The translations under genes were made by a program, and so were the position numbers. This document shows, piece after piece, positions 49,540 through 58,264 of a stretch of DNA of 64,000 bases; position 1 is the first letter of the stretch, and every line of letters begins with the position of its first letter. The notes beneath the pieces were generated by a model. The model had not been told where the DNA came from and did no database searches. It was given only the letters and a program-made list of their open reading frames with translations. This stretch comes from Bordetella parapertussis (GTDB lineage Bacteria > Pseudomonadota > Gammaproteobacteria > Burkholderiales > Burkholderiaceae_C), in NCBI GenBank assembly GCA_945878065.1, contig CAMDXA010000002.1, positions 72,049 through 136,048 of the forward strand. Direction: 5' to 3'.

Positions 49540-50349
49540 ATGACTGCATACACACACACATCATTCACGCCGAAGGTCACGCTGGTTGGCGCCGGTCCGG
49601 GCGATCCTGAATTACTCACTCTCAAAGCGGTCAAGGCCATTGCATCAGCCACTGTTTTGATGGTGGATGATCTGGTGCACCCCGACGTTTTGCAACACGC
49701 CAGCCCGGCGGCGCGCATCATCCATGTCGGTAAACGCGGCGGCTGCCAATCCACACCGCAGGCTTTCATTGAAAAGTTAATGGCGCAAGAAGCCTTGGCA
49801 GGTGAAACAGTGGTGAGGCTCAAAGGTGGAGACCCGTTGATTTTTGGCCGAGGCGGTGAGGAACAACAACATCTGCAGGCGCAAGGCATAGCGGTTAAGG
49901 TCATCAACGGCATTACCGCCGGATTGGCTGCCGCGCAAGGTCTGGGTATTGCACTTACTCACCGCGCCCATGCGCACGGGGTGCTGATGATCACCGGTCA
50001 TGCTTCCCCGGGTCAAGCAACACAGCGCATGCCCGCCATTGATTGGTCCCTGATTGCGCGTACTGCGCACGAATGCCGTTTGACGCTGGTGGTTTATATG
50101 GGTGTGCAAACTGCATACAACTTGCAACAAGCCTTGCTCAAAGGTTTGCCTGGCGACACTCCTGTGGCAGTGGTTGAAAACGCCAGTTTGCCCACACAAC
50201 GGCACGCCACAACATGTCTTGCGCAATTGAGTGATGTCTTTCTGCACGAACAGCTCGCCAGCCCCGCCGTCATCATCATTGGCGATGTGCTTCTGGGTCT
50301 GCACAAAATGGCCACGGTCGACACGCCAAACACGGTGCTTCAGGCCTGA
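49540..50349 (+). CDS. cobA: Uroporphyrinogen-III C-methyltransferase (SUMT)
   Basis: Methylates uroporphyrinogen III twice with S-adenosylmethionine to precorrin-2, the branch point to siroheme and cobalamin. The 269 residues carry the signature VGAGPGDPELLTLKA, VRLKGGDPLIFGRGGEE, and GITAGLAAAQ. It is the single-domain form, not the CysG fusion. No other siroheme or cobalamin genes are near. It lies 13 bp after ybiB. Confidence 0.94.
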   Translation: MTAYTHTSFTPKVTLVGAGPGDPELLTLKAVKAIASATVLMVDDLVHPDVLQHASPAARIIHVGKRGGCQSTPQAFIEKLMAQEALAGETVVRLKGGDPLIFGRGGEEQQHLQAQGIAVKVINGITAGLAAAQGLGIALTHRAHAHGVLMITGHASPGQATQRMPAIDWSLIARTAHECRLTLVVYMGVQTAYNLQQALLKGLPGDTPVAVVENASLPTQRHATTCLAQLSDVFLHEQLASPAVIIIGDVLLGLHKMATVDTPNTVLQA

Positions 50350-50412
50350 AGAAACTGTGTCCTCTGCGCTCGGGGGATAATCAGCGCTTTTGCAAGAATT
50401 TTGAGGCGACGC

Positions 50413-51517
50413 ATGGACGCAGAACGTATCAACAGCATCGGAAATTTACTGGTCGATTTGGGTGCTCGCACCCTCGATCTACGGGGGTATCTTTGACTAC
50501 GATGCCAAAGCAGAACGACTGAGAACCGTCAACGCATCGCTGGAAGACCCTGCGGTATGGAATGACCCCAAAAAAGCGCAAGAACTCGGCAAAGAAAAAA
50601 AATCGCTGGATGATATTGTGCTGGCGCTGGGTCGACTGACGCAAGAAATCGAAGACAACACTGAACTCTTTGAGATGAGCCGCGCTGACAGCGACGAAGC
50701 CGGACTTGTCACCATTGAAGAAGACACGCAGCGCATACAGGCTGAAATTGAGAAGCTGGAATTTCGCCGCATGTTCAACAACCCGGCCGATCCGCTCAAT
50801 GCTTTTCTGGACATACAAGCAGGTGCCGGTGGTACCGAGGCCTGTGATTGGGCCAGCATGTTGCTGCGCCAATATTTGAAATACGCTGAGCGCAAAGGAT
50901 TCAAAGCCACCTTGGAAGACGAATCCCCTGGCGATGTCGCCGGCATCAAAGGCGCGACCTTGAAGATTGAAGGCGAATACGCGTTTGGTTTGCTGCGCAC
51001 CGAAACCGGTGTGCACCGTTTGGTTCGCAAGTCACCGTTCGACTCAGCCGGTGGGCGGCACACCAGCTTCGCCAGCATTTTTGTCTACCCGGAAATCGAT
51101 GACTCGATTGAAATCGACATCAACCCGGCGGATGTACGCACCGACACGTTCCGAGCTAGTGGTGCGGGTGGCCAGCACATCAACAAAACTGATTCAGCGG
51201 TGCGCTTGACGCACCTTCCCACTGGTATCGTGGTGCAGTGCCAAGACGGTCGCAGCCAGCACAGCAACCGCGATGTCGCCTGGAAACGCTTGCGTTCCCG
51301 TTTGTACGATTTTGAAATGCGCAAACGCATGGAAGCGCAACAAAAACTGGAAGACACCAAAACCGATGTGGGCTGGGGCCACCAAATCCGCAGCTATGTG
51401 CTGGACCAAAGCCGCATCAAAGACCTGCGCACCAATGTCGAAATCAGCAACACCCAGAAAGTGCTGGACGGCGATCTGGACACTTTCATCGAAGCCTCAC
51501 TCAAACAAGGTGTTTGA
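50413..51517 (+). CDS. prfB: Peptide chain release factor 2 (programmed +1 frameshift)
   Basis: Releases peptides at UGA and UAA codons. The first frame runs from ATG at 50413 to TGA at 50494-50496; translation continues in the +1 frame from GAC at 50495 to 51517, giving 367 residues. The body has the SPF codon-recognition tripeptide in [12 protein letters not shown] and the catalytic GGQ in [15 protein letters not shown]. The low level of RF2 allows more frameshifting, so the gene regulates itself. It is monocistronic between cobA and pepN. Confidence 0.96.
50483..50497 (+). promoter_or_regulatory. prfB: prfB programmed +1 frameshift site
   Basis: GGGGGTATCTTTGAC includes an internal Shine-Dalgarno-like GGGGG, the CTT slippery codon and the in-frame UGA followed by C, the same arrangement as in E. 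coli prfB. It joins frames 0 and +1 at 50494. Confidence 0.93.
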
Positions 51518-51550
51518 GGGGCTAAGCAACCGTTATCGGAGAATTCCCCC

Positions 51551-54202
51551 ATGTTTCGTGAAGGCCAGGCCGTGATCACTCGGCGCGAAGACTACCAAGC
51601 CCCCGGCTTCTGGATCGACAACGTTGATTTGGTGTTTGACTTGGACCCGCTCAAAACCCGCGTCCTCAACACCATGCTGGTAAGGCGCAATCCAGAGGTT
51701 GCCGCACAAGCGTTGCGTCTGGACGGCGAAGACCTCAACCTGTCCCGCGTGCTCGTTAACGGTCAAGGCACTTCTTTCAAAATAGATGGCGAGCAATTGG
51801 TGCTTGAAAACCTGCCAGAAGGCACAGAGCCTTTCAAGCTGGAAATTTTCACCACCTGCAACCCGTCCAAAAATACCCAACTCAGCGGCTTGTATGTCAG
51901 CCAAGATTCCTTCTTCACGCAATGCGAAGCGCAAGGCTTTAGACGCATCAGTTATTTTCTTGACCGACCCGATGTGATGTCTGTTTTTAGCGTGACCTTG
52001 CGTGCTGACAAACTGTCCTACCCAGTGCTTTTGTCCAACGGAAATCTGGTGGAGAAAGGCGAATTGGAAGATGGTCGGCATTTTGCGAAATGGGTAGACC
52101 CACACCATAAACCCAGCTACCTTTTTGCGCTGGTGGCTGGCAAACTGGTTTGCCGTGAACAACGCATCACCGCGCGCAACGGCAAAGAACATGTGTTGCA
52201 AATTTATGTGCGATCGGGTGACTTGGACAAGACCGACCATGCCATGCAATCCTTGATGGCCAGCATCGCTTGGGACGAAGCACGCTTTGGATTGAGTCTG
52301 GATTTAGAACGCTTCATGGTGGTGGCGACTTCGGACTTCAACATGGGTGCCATGGAAAACAAAGGTTTGAATATTTTCAACACCAAATATGTTCTGGCCA
52401 GCCCCTCCACTGCCACCGACCAAGACTACGCCAATATAGAAAGCGTGGTGGGCCATGAATATTTTCACAACTGGACCGGCAACCGTATCACCTGTCGCGA
52501 TTGGTTTCAGTTGTCGTTGAAAGAAGGCCTGACCGTTTTTCGCGACCAAGAGTTCAGCCAAGACCTGTGTGGCTCGGCATCTGCCCGCGCGGTCAAACGC
52601 ATCGAAGACGTCCGTTTATTGCGCACGGTGCAATTTGCCGAAGACGCTGGACCCATGGCGCACCCGGTTCGCCCCGACAGTTATATGGAGATCAACAATT
52701 TCTACACTGTCACGATTTACGAAAAAGGCGCTGAAATTGTCCGCATGATGCAAACCTTGGTCGGGCGTGACGGTTTCGCCATGGGCATGAAGCTTTACTT
52801 TCAACGACACGACGGCCAAGCCGTGACCTGCGATGAATTTGTTCAGGCCATTGCAGATGCCAACCCCACCACCGAGCTATACAAGCAACTCGACATATTT
52901 AAGCGCTGGTATGCGCAATCGGGCACACCCAAGGTAGATGTGCAAATGTCGCATGACCTCAACACCCAGCGCCTGACGTTGCACTTCACACAAAGTTGCC
53001 CCGCTACACCCGGTCAGTTGCACAAACTTCCTTTTCTCATCCCTGTTCAATTTGGCTTACTCAATGAAAATGGGCAATCGGTCTTGCCCGAGCAATTGTT
53101 GGTGCTGGGCGATGCCGAGCACACCTTGGTGATTGAAAACATAGCGTCACCCGCGATTCCGTCTTTGCTGCGTGGATTCAGTGCGCCGGTGCAATTGCAG
53201 TTCCCACACAACCAGGCGCAATTGCTGGTCCTTCTCGCACATGACACCGATGCATTCAACCGCTGGGAAGCCTCACAACGCTTGTATTTGGCGGCGGCCG
53301 TGCAGGCAATGGCGCAAGACGCTATTTCTGATGCTTTGCTGTCTGAAGAATTCATCAGCGGTTTGCGTCAAGTGCTGCGCCATCCAGAGCTGGATGCCGC
53401 ATTCAAAGAACTTGTGCTGACACCCCCGAGCGAAAGTTATATCGCCGAACAAGTCTCGGTGGTTGATCCGCAAAAAATCCATCAGTTACGTGAAACCATG
53501 CGCCTACAAATTGCGCTTGATATGCAAGATGACTGGTCATGGGCTTATGCACACCATCGTGTCAAAGGCGAATACTCGCCGGACGCTGCGTCTAGCGGAC
53601 TTCGCGCTCTACAAGGTTTGGCATTGAACTACCTGTGCCTTGCCGGTCAATACCAGCACGATGACCGTTGGGCACACCAAGCCCTAGAAGCCTTCACCCG
53701 CGCCCACAACATGACCGAGCGTATGCTCGCATTGCAAGCCTTGGTGTCAGTCAACCACCCCTTGGCCGCACAAGCCCTAGCTTCATTTCACCATCAGTTC
53801 AGGCATGAAGAATTGGTTTTGGACAAATGGTTTTCCGTACAAGCCTCTGCCTGCGATCACGACGGTCATGTGCTTGGACGAGTGCGTCAATTGATACAAC
53901 ACCCTGACTTTCAAATTCGCAACCCCAACCGCGCTCGCAGTTTGGTGTCTAGTTTCTGTAGCAACCCGGCAGCATTTCACCGGGCAGACGCCTCAGGATA
54001 TGTTTTTTGGAGCGAACGTGTGCTGGAATTGGACGGCTTCAACCCCCAGGTTGCCGCTCGCTTGGCCAGCGCCCTGGACCGTTGGCGCAAATTGAGCGAG
54101 CCCTACCGCAGCGCCGCGCATGAAGCCATCCGTCGCGTCTCTGCCAAAGAAGATTTGAGCGCCGATGTGCGCGAAGTAATTGACTCTGCCTTGGAGGATT
54201 GA
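51551..54202 (+). CDS. pepN: Aminopeptidase N
   Basis: Zinc metallopeptidase of family M1 that removes N-terminal amino acids. The 883 residues match the E. coli enzyme; the exopeptidase motif GAMENKGLNIF and the zinc site VGHEYFHNWTGNRI (HEXXH plus a downstream Glu) are present. The N-terminal beta domain and C-terminal helical DUF3458 domain follow the usual order. fbp starts 3 bp after the stop, so the two are probably co-transcribed. Confidence 0.97.
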   Translation: MFREGQAVITRREDYQAPGFWIDNVDLVFDLDPLKTRVLNTMLVRRNPEVAAQALRLDGEDLNLSRVLVNGQGTSFKIDGEQLVLENLPEGTEPFKLEIFTTCNPSKNTQLSGLYVSQDSFFTQCEAQGFRRISYFLDRPDVMSVFSVTLRADKLSYPVLLSNGNLVEKGELEDGRHFAKWVDPHHKPSYLFALVAGKLVCREQRITARNGKEHVLQIYVRSGDLDKTDHAMQSLMASIAWDEARFGLSLDLERFMVVATSDFNMGAMENKGLNIFNTKYVLASPSTATDQDYANIESVVGHEYFHNWTGNRITCRDWFQLSLKEGLTVFRDQEFSQDLCGSASARAVKRIEDVRLLRTVQFAEDAGPMAHPVRPDSYMEINNFYTVTIYEKGAEIVRMMQTLVGRDGFAMGMKLYFQRHDGQAVTCDEFVQAIADANPTTELYKQLDIFKRWYAQSGTPKVDVQMSHDLNTQRLTLHFTQSCPATPGQLHKLPFLIPVQFGLLNENGQSVLPEQLLVLGDAEHTLVIENIASPAIPSLLRGFSAPVQLQFPHNQAQLLVLLAHDTDAFNRWEASQRLYLAAAVQAMAQDAISDALLSEEFISGLRQVLRHPELDAAFKELVLTPPSESYIAEQVSVVDPQKIHQLRETMRLQIALDMQDDWSWAYAHHRVKGEYSPDAASSGLRALQGLALNYLCLAGQYQHDDRWAHQALEAFTRAHNMTERMLALQALVSVNHPLAAQALASFHHQFRHEELVLDKWFSVQASACDHDGHVLGRVRQLIQHPDFQIRNPNRARSLVSSFCSNPAAFHRADASGYVFWSERVLELDGFNPQVAARLASALDRWRKLSEPYRSAAHEAIRRVSAKEDLSADVREVIDSALED

Positions 54203-54205
54203 CAC

Positions 54206-55207
54206 ATGGCCTCATCTTTGTCCCGCTACTTAGTTGAACAGCAACGCGCCAAACAAAATATTCCGCCTGAATTGCGGTTATTGCTTGAGGTGGTGGCGCG
54301 TGCTTGCAAAGGCATCAGCCACGCAGTCAACAAAGGCGCCTTGGGCGGTGTGCTGGGCTCGGCACACAGCGAAAATGTTCAAGGCGAAGTGCAGAAAAAA
54401 CTCGACATCATCGCCAATGAAGTATTGATTGAAGCCAATGAATGGGGCGGCCACCTGGCCGCCATGGCATCTGAAGAAATGGACACCATCTATGTGGTTC
54501 CCAACCGTTACCCGCAAGGCGAGTACCTGTTGTTGTTTGATCCACTGGATGGCTCCAGCAATATCGATGTGAATGTCAGCATCGGCACCATTTTTAGCGT
54601 CTTGAAAAAACCCGAGTCCTCAGATGCCGTCAGCGAAGCAGATTTTTTGCAGCCCGGTCATACACAAGTCGCGGCAGGTTATTGCGTGTATGGGCCGCAA
54701 ACCTCCTTGGTGTTGACGGTTGGAGATGGTGTGGCCATGTTCACACTTGACAGAGAACAAGGCTCGTTCGTCTTGACCCAGGAAAATGTGCGAATCCCTG
54801 AAGATACCCGAGAATTTGCGATCAACATGAGCAATATGCGCCACTGGGACAAGCCTGTTGCCGACTACATCGCTGAATGCTTGGCAGGAAGCAACGGGCC
54901 ACGCGGCAAAGATTTCAATATGCGCTGGGTCGCCAGCATGGTGGCCGATGTGCACCGCATCCTCACCCGTGGCGGTGTGTTCATGTATCCGTGGGACAAG
55001 CGCGAACCTGACAAACCCGGCAAACTGCGCCTGATGTATGAAGCTAACCCCATGGGCTGGCTGGTCGAGCAAGCAGGTGGCATGGCCACCGACGGCAAAC
55101 AACGCATTCTGGATATTCAACCGACGCTTTTGCACCAGCGTGTGAGTGTTTTTCTAGGCTCCAAAAATGAAGTGGCCAGAGTCACTGCTATGCACCTGGC
55201 TGCATAA
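54206..55207 (+). CDS. fbp: Class I fructose-1,6-bisphosphatase
   Basis: Hydrolyses fructose-1,6-bisphosphate to fructose-6-phosphate in gluconeogenesis and the Calvin cycle. The 333 residues contain the metal-binding [22 protein letters not shown] and the C-terminal [25 protein letters not shown] strong ribosome-binding site (GGAGG) lies within the pepN end. It follows pepN by 3 bp. Confidence 0.97.
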   Translation: MASSLSRYLVEQQRAKQNIPPELRLLLEVVARACKGISHAVNKGALGGVLGSAHSENVQGEVQKKLDIIANEVLIEANEWGGHLAAMASEEMDTIYVVPNRYPQGEYLLLFDPLDGSSNIDVNVSIGTIFSVLKKPESSDAVSEADFLQPGHTQVAAGYCVYGPQTSLVLTVGDGVAMFTLDREQGSFVLTQENVRIPEDTREFAINMSNMRHWDKPVADYIAECLAGSNGPRGKDFNMRWVASMVADVHRILTRGGVFMYPWDKREPDKPGKLRLMYEANPMGWLVEQAGGMATDGKQRILDIQPTLLHQRVSVFLGSKNEVARVTAMHLAA

Positions 55208-55329
55208 AAAACCGGCACCTATAATTTCTCAAAAGGCGTCAGTGTCGCTCCTCAGTCGCTATCGCATTTCATCCTTCATGAGAAAGTAGGATGTTTGGTG
55301 CAAATCTCCGACATCAATAGAAAGCAGTC

Positions 55330-55599
55330 ATGGCCACGCAAAACAGTGAACTCATACACGCAATGGTTATTCGCGAGATGCAAGAAGGCGTGATCCGCGA
55401 CGGCCTATGGGCCCAAGCTTTGGTTGAGGCAACGTATGACAAAGAGAAGGCCAAAGCCATTTACATACGACTTCGCGCGGCCAATATGCAAGAGGACACC
55501 AAAAAACTGCTGGTCAAGCAAATTCAGCAAGCATTGAAAAGCGATGAGGTCAAACGCAAAGACTTTATCTCTGCGTCCGGTCTGAAAAAGCCTCGTTGA
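55330..55599 (+). CDS. Small conserved-looking protein (89 aa)
   Basis: Function not recognised. The 89 residues are soluble and helical, with REMQEGVIRDGLWAQALVEA and KAKAIYIRLRAANMQEDTKK. The pattern of a short helix, a GLW(A) turn, then a KAKAxYIxLR helix resembles small domains found N-terminally in several proteobacterial proteins (from memory), so a real gene is plausible. It is 122 bp after fbp and ends tail to tail with a short minus-strand remnant. Confidence 0.7.
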   Translation: MATQNSELIHAMVIREMQEGVIRDGLWAQALVEATYDKEKAKAIYIRLRAANMQEDTKKLLVKQIQQALKSDEVKRKDFISASGLKKPR

Positions 55600-55734
55600 T
55601 CAAGTGCCCATCAAAATGCCTGAGCCTTTGAGGAACTCACGGCGAGCCAAAGGAAGGTTTTGTTTTGGCACGATGCCGCTTTCTTCGCAATCACTGAACT
55701 CTGAAGCAAGATTTGCTATGGGTATGGTTCGCAT
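55600..55734 (-). pseudogene. Remnant of a twin-arginine-signal oxidoreductase gene (44 aa)
   Basis: ATG at 55732-55734 has a strong ribosome-binding site (AGGAGACAGCCAC) and reads 44 residues, ending LARREFLKGSGILMGT before a stop. RREFLK is a twin-arginine motif and the preceding residues (PIANLASEFSD) resemble the start of molybdenum-hydroxylase large subunits. The hydrophobic core and mature protein are missing, so it is truncated, probably by a deletion that joined it to the neighbouring small gene (inference). The family assignment is tentative. Confidence 0.55.
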
Positions 55735-55966
55735 GTGGCTGTCTCCTGTTGACTTATGAATGACCGAGATCAGTATTTCATCGGCGTCTAGCGTCTGGGT
55801 GGTATCACGCTAAACACAAGGAAAACCCTGAGCAACACAGGTCGTGGTGAATTATTTGCTGGGTATTTACCCTTGATCGAGTGGATAAGTCCTGGAAATA
55901 TTGACACAATGACACATGGTATTTATCAGTCAATTGGAAGCTGTCAGTTCCTAGCCGGAGAACCCC
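55735..55966. other. Intergenic region upstream of the cobalamin-binding gene
   Basis: This stretch holds the 5' side of the minus-strand remnant, the promoter predicted for the AerR/PpaA-like gene and no further open frame that I can support. The ribosome-binding site GGAG lies just before 55967. Confidence 0.5.
55901..55929 (+). promoter_or_regulatory. Predicted sigma-70 promoter of the cobalamin-binding gene
   Basis: TTGACA at 55901-55906 and TATCAG at 55924-55929 are 17 bp apart. It would start transcription about 32 bp before the gene at 55967. Confidence 0.55.
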
Positions 55967-56872
55967 ATGAGTATCAGCATTTCAATTGCCAAACCCCTGG
56001 CTGACATTCAAGGCCTGTCTAACATTGTGCTTTCGGCCTTTTCCCCGGGCGCACAACCCAAGCGTTCCTCACAACTGTCGGATTCGCTGGATACTTCCTC
56101 TGCGGACAACTGCCAAAAATCTTTGTTGTCGGTGATAGAGGCGCAAATCATTCCCCAATTGATGCAAGCACACACCAGCGTTGCAGACTCCCAAACTGCG
56201 CCAAAGACATCGCGCATGTTCACAGATGAAGAAATCGAACAATTTTCTGAATCCTGTTTGGGTAACGAACTCGACCAACCATTGGCTTATGTCATGGGAC
56301 TGATTGAACAAGGCGTGTCCATTGAAAGTGTGTTCATCGACTTGATCACACCTGCAGCGCGCTGGCTGGGTCAGCAATGGGAGCTGGATCAAAAAGATTT
56401 CACCGCTGTCACGCATGGCTTGATGCGCATGCACCAGTTAACGCGCAGCTTGGGTTACATCAACCACGAGTCCCCACAAACCGCTGGCGAGGTCAAACGC
56501 ATATTTTTTGCCTGCGCCCCCGGGTCCATGCACATACTTGGACTGAGTATCGTGTCCGAAATGTTCCGCAGCGACGGCTGGCAAGTCGTCATGGAAATTG
56601 CATCGACCGAAGAAGAATTGTTCAAGGCATTGCGGCGTGAATGGTTTGACATGATCGGCTTATCCGTCGGTTTGGTAGAACAACTGCCAGGACTCAAAGA
56701 CTTGATCACTCGACTCAAAATGCAAGCGCTCAACCCCCAGACCTTGGTGATTTTGGGTGGCCCTGCAGTAACCAGCGACCCAGACCTGTTGCAAAAAACC
56801 GGCGCTGATGGCGTTTCCTCGCATGCGCCACAGGCCATAGAGTTGGCCAACCAGTTGTTGAAACCCGCTTAA
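55967..56872 (+). CDS. Cobalamin-binding regulatory protein, AerR/PpaA-like
   Basis: Predicted cytoplasmic cobalamin-binding protein. AerR and PpaA act as B12- and light-dependent antirepressors of photosynthesis genes in purple bacteria. The 301 residues have an N-terminal helix with VIEAQIIPQLMQAH (near residue 56), the helical B12-binding subdomain with IDLITPAARWLGQQW and DFTAVTHGLMRMHQ (residues 120-156, Trp 138), and a Rossmann-type B12 domain from 178 with SMHILG, in which His189 and Gly192 of the DxHxxG motif are kept and the Asp is replaced by Ser, as in AerR-type proteins. No photosynthesis genes are present. The next gene is an unknown repeat protein 71 bp downstream. Confidence 0.82.
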   Translation: MSISISIAKPLADIQGLSNIVLSAFSPGAQPKRSSQLSDSLDTSSADNCQKSLLSVIEAQIIPQLMQAHTSVADSQTAPKTSRMFTDEEIEQFSESCLGNELDQPLAYVMGLIEQGVSIESVFIDLITPAARWLGQQWELDQKDFTAVTHGLMRMHQLTRSLGYINHESPQTAGEVKRIFFACAPGSMHILGLSIVSEMFRSDGWQVVMEIASTEEELFKALRREWFDMIGLSVGLVEQLPGLKDLITRLKMQALNPQTLVILGGPAVTSDPDLLQKTGADGVSSHAPQAIELANQLLKPA

Positions 56873-56943
56873 GAGCACCTTCTTACTAAATTTTGCCGTG
56901 ATGGTTATTCGCTTAACGCAATAGCCGCGTTAAACTGATTTCC

Positions 56944-58257
56944 ATGGCAACGCCTCCCCCCCTCATCAGAAGTTCCAAAGCTTTTTCTGTAGAAATACCT
57001 GAAGGTTCTAACAGCGCAAAATCACGGCGAAGTGATGTTGTGGGCAGCGATGAACTGAGTATTTCTGCTAAAAAACCCGACTTCAAAACCAGCGACGCGG
57101 TACTTCTTCCAGAGTTACACCACGAACCTGTGTCTGAATTGGCTGACAGGTCTGCGCATCATGCCGATGCATTGGCGTCGCAAGACTTGAATGTGCATGA
57201 AGATGCCACATTGCACGCCCCTCATATGGCGCTTGAAGACAGCCACAAAGATGCAAACGTCCAAAGCGTGGGGGAAGATGCAGTACGCGACCGCACTGTC
57301 GCCCTGCCCCATACCGACAGCAACCAGGACAATCTTCAATCTATTGCGCAAGGTGCAGTTAAAGATAACACGCAAACGCTGTCAGACAGTTCGCTGAAAG
57401 ACAATTTGCAAGCGGTAGGCAGCGATGCTCTTGCAGATAATTTGCAGGCACTTCACGACAGTTCCCAAAAAGACAACTTGCAAGCGGTAGATAACACTGC
57501 CATCGAGGACAACTTGCAAGCGGTCACGCAAACCAACGCAAAACATCGCGATTCAGACATAGAAAAATCGCACTTAAAAGACAACATTGCGTCTGTCTCA
57601 TCTGATGCACTGCATTCAGATTCGCAGGGTGTTCAAAAGGATTCTCTGAAAGACCGAACAGCAGCTGAATCGAACAGCCCTTTAAAAGACAGGAAATCAT
57701 CTGTTGCAAAAGAAGCGGTTCAGGACAACTTGCAAGACCTGCCGGGCAATGCATTGGAAGACAACCAGCAAGCCGTCGACAACCCGGCTATTCGCGGCAA
57801 CCAAGCATCGCTTGATGACGATTCGCTTGAGGACAACCAGCAAGCCATTGACAACCCAGCGATAAGCGACAACACCATCGGTTTGCCGTCTGACGCTTTG
57901 GAAAAACGCACGGCTGAATCAGACAAAGAACATGTGCAAGACCACGTGGCGGCCTTGCCTGATCAACACAGCATGCGCAAGGATGGCCCCAAGCCTGGTG
58001 CTGTGAATGCATCTGGCCCTTCGGTCATTGACGAAAAGCCCCGTGCATCTGTCAAATCTCCTGGGTCAAGCAACGCCAGCGCGCACTCCAAAACCATGCA
58101 AAGCGCGGAAGCTGAGAAATTGCAAGCGGCCAAAGTAGAACAAGCCCGAAGAATGGACGAGTTTCATGGGCGTGTAGAAGCCTTGAAAAAAAACGTCTCA
58201 GGAATAAATAATTTGTTGGATGAGCTAGAAGAAAAAAAGCCAGAGAAAAAACTCTGA
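56944..58257 (+). CDS. Dodecapeptide-repeat protein of unknown function (437 aa)
   Basis: I do not recognise this protein. Residues 1-102 are low in structure. Residues 129-344 are 18 consecutive 12-residue repeats without an indel, consensus D-N-L-Q-A-V-x-x-x-A-L-x; two further copies of 13 residues precede them. The repeats are acidic, lack aromatics and have no Cys. Residues 386-433 form a predicted coiled coil (EKLQAAKVEQARRMDEFH, NNLLDELEEKK). No signal peptide or membrane segment is seen, so it is probably cytoplasmic. No clear ribosome-binding site precedes the ATG. It follows the cobalamin-binding gene by 71 bp on the same strand and may share its transcript. Confidence 0.8.
   Translation: MATPPPLIRSSKAFSVEIPEGSNSAKSRRSDVVGSDELSISAKKPDFKTSDAVLLPELHHEPVSELADRSAHHADALASQDLNVHEDATLHAPHMALEDSHKDANVQSVGEDAVRDRTVALPHTDSNQDNLQSIAQGAVKDNTQTLSDSSLKDNLQAVGSDALADNLQALHDSSQKDNLQAVDNTAIEDNLQAVTQTNAKHRDSDIEKSHLKDNIASVSSDALHSDSQGVQKDSLKDRTAAESNSPLKDRKSSVAKEAVQDNLQDLPGNALEDNQQAVDNPAIRGNQASLDDDSLEDNQQAIDNPAISDNTIGLPSDALEKRTAESDKEHVQDHVAALPDQHSMRKDGPKPGAVNASGPSVIDEKPRASVKSPGSSNASAHSKTMQSAEAEKLQAAKVEQARRMDEFHGRVEALKKNVSGINNLLDELEEKKPEKKL
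57250..57975 (+). repeat. Coding 36-bp tandem repeat array
   Basis: Eighteen 36-bp units, 57328-57975, encode residues 129-344 in constant register, and two 39-bp units before them start at 57250. GACAA(T/C) followed by (T/C)TGCAAGC or its relatives recurs at each unit start. The units have diverged at the nucleotide level, some keeping only Asp and the hydrophobic positions. Confidence 0.9.
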
Positions 58258-58264
58258 CACAAGA

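Noticed and set aside
49540..50349. Possible cobalamin riboswitch upstream of cobA or the cobalamin-binding gene
   Set aside because: No B12-box-like element (GCCACTG with the usual flanks) is present upstream of either gene.
55840..55966. PpsR/CrtJ operator (TGT-N12-ACA) upstream of the AerR/PpaA-like gene
   Set aside because: I found no pair of half-sites with the correct spacing in this region.
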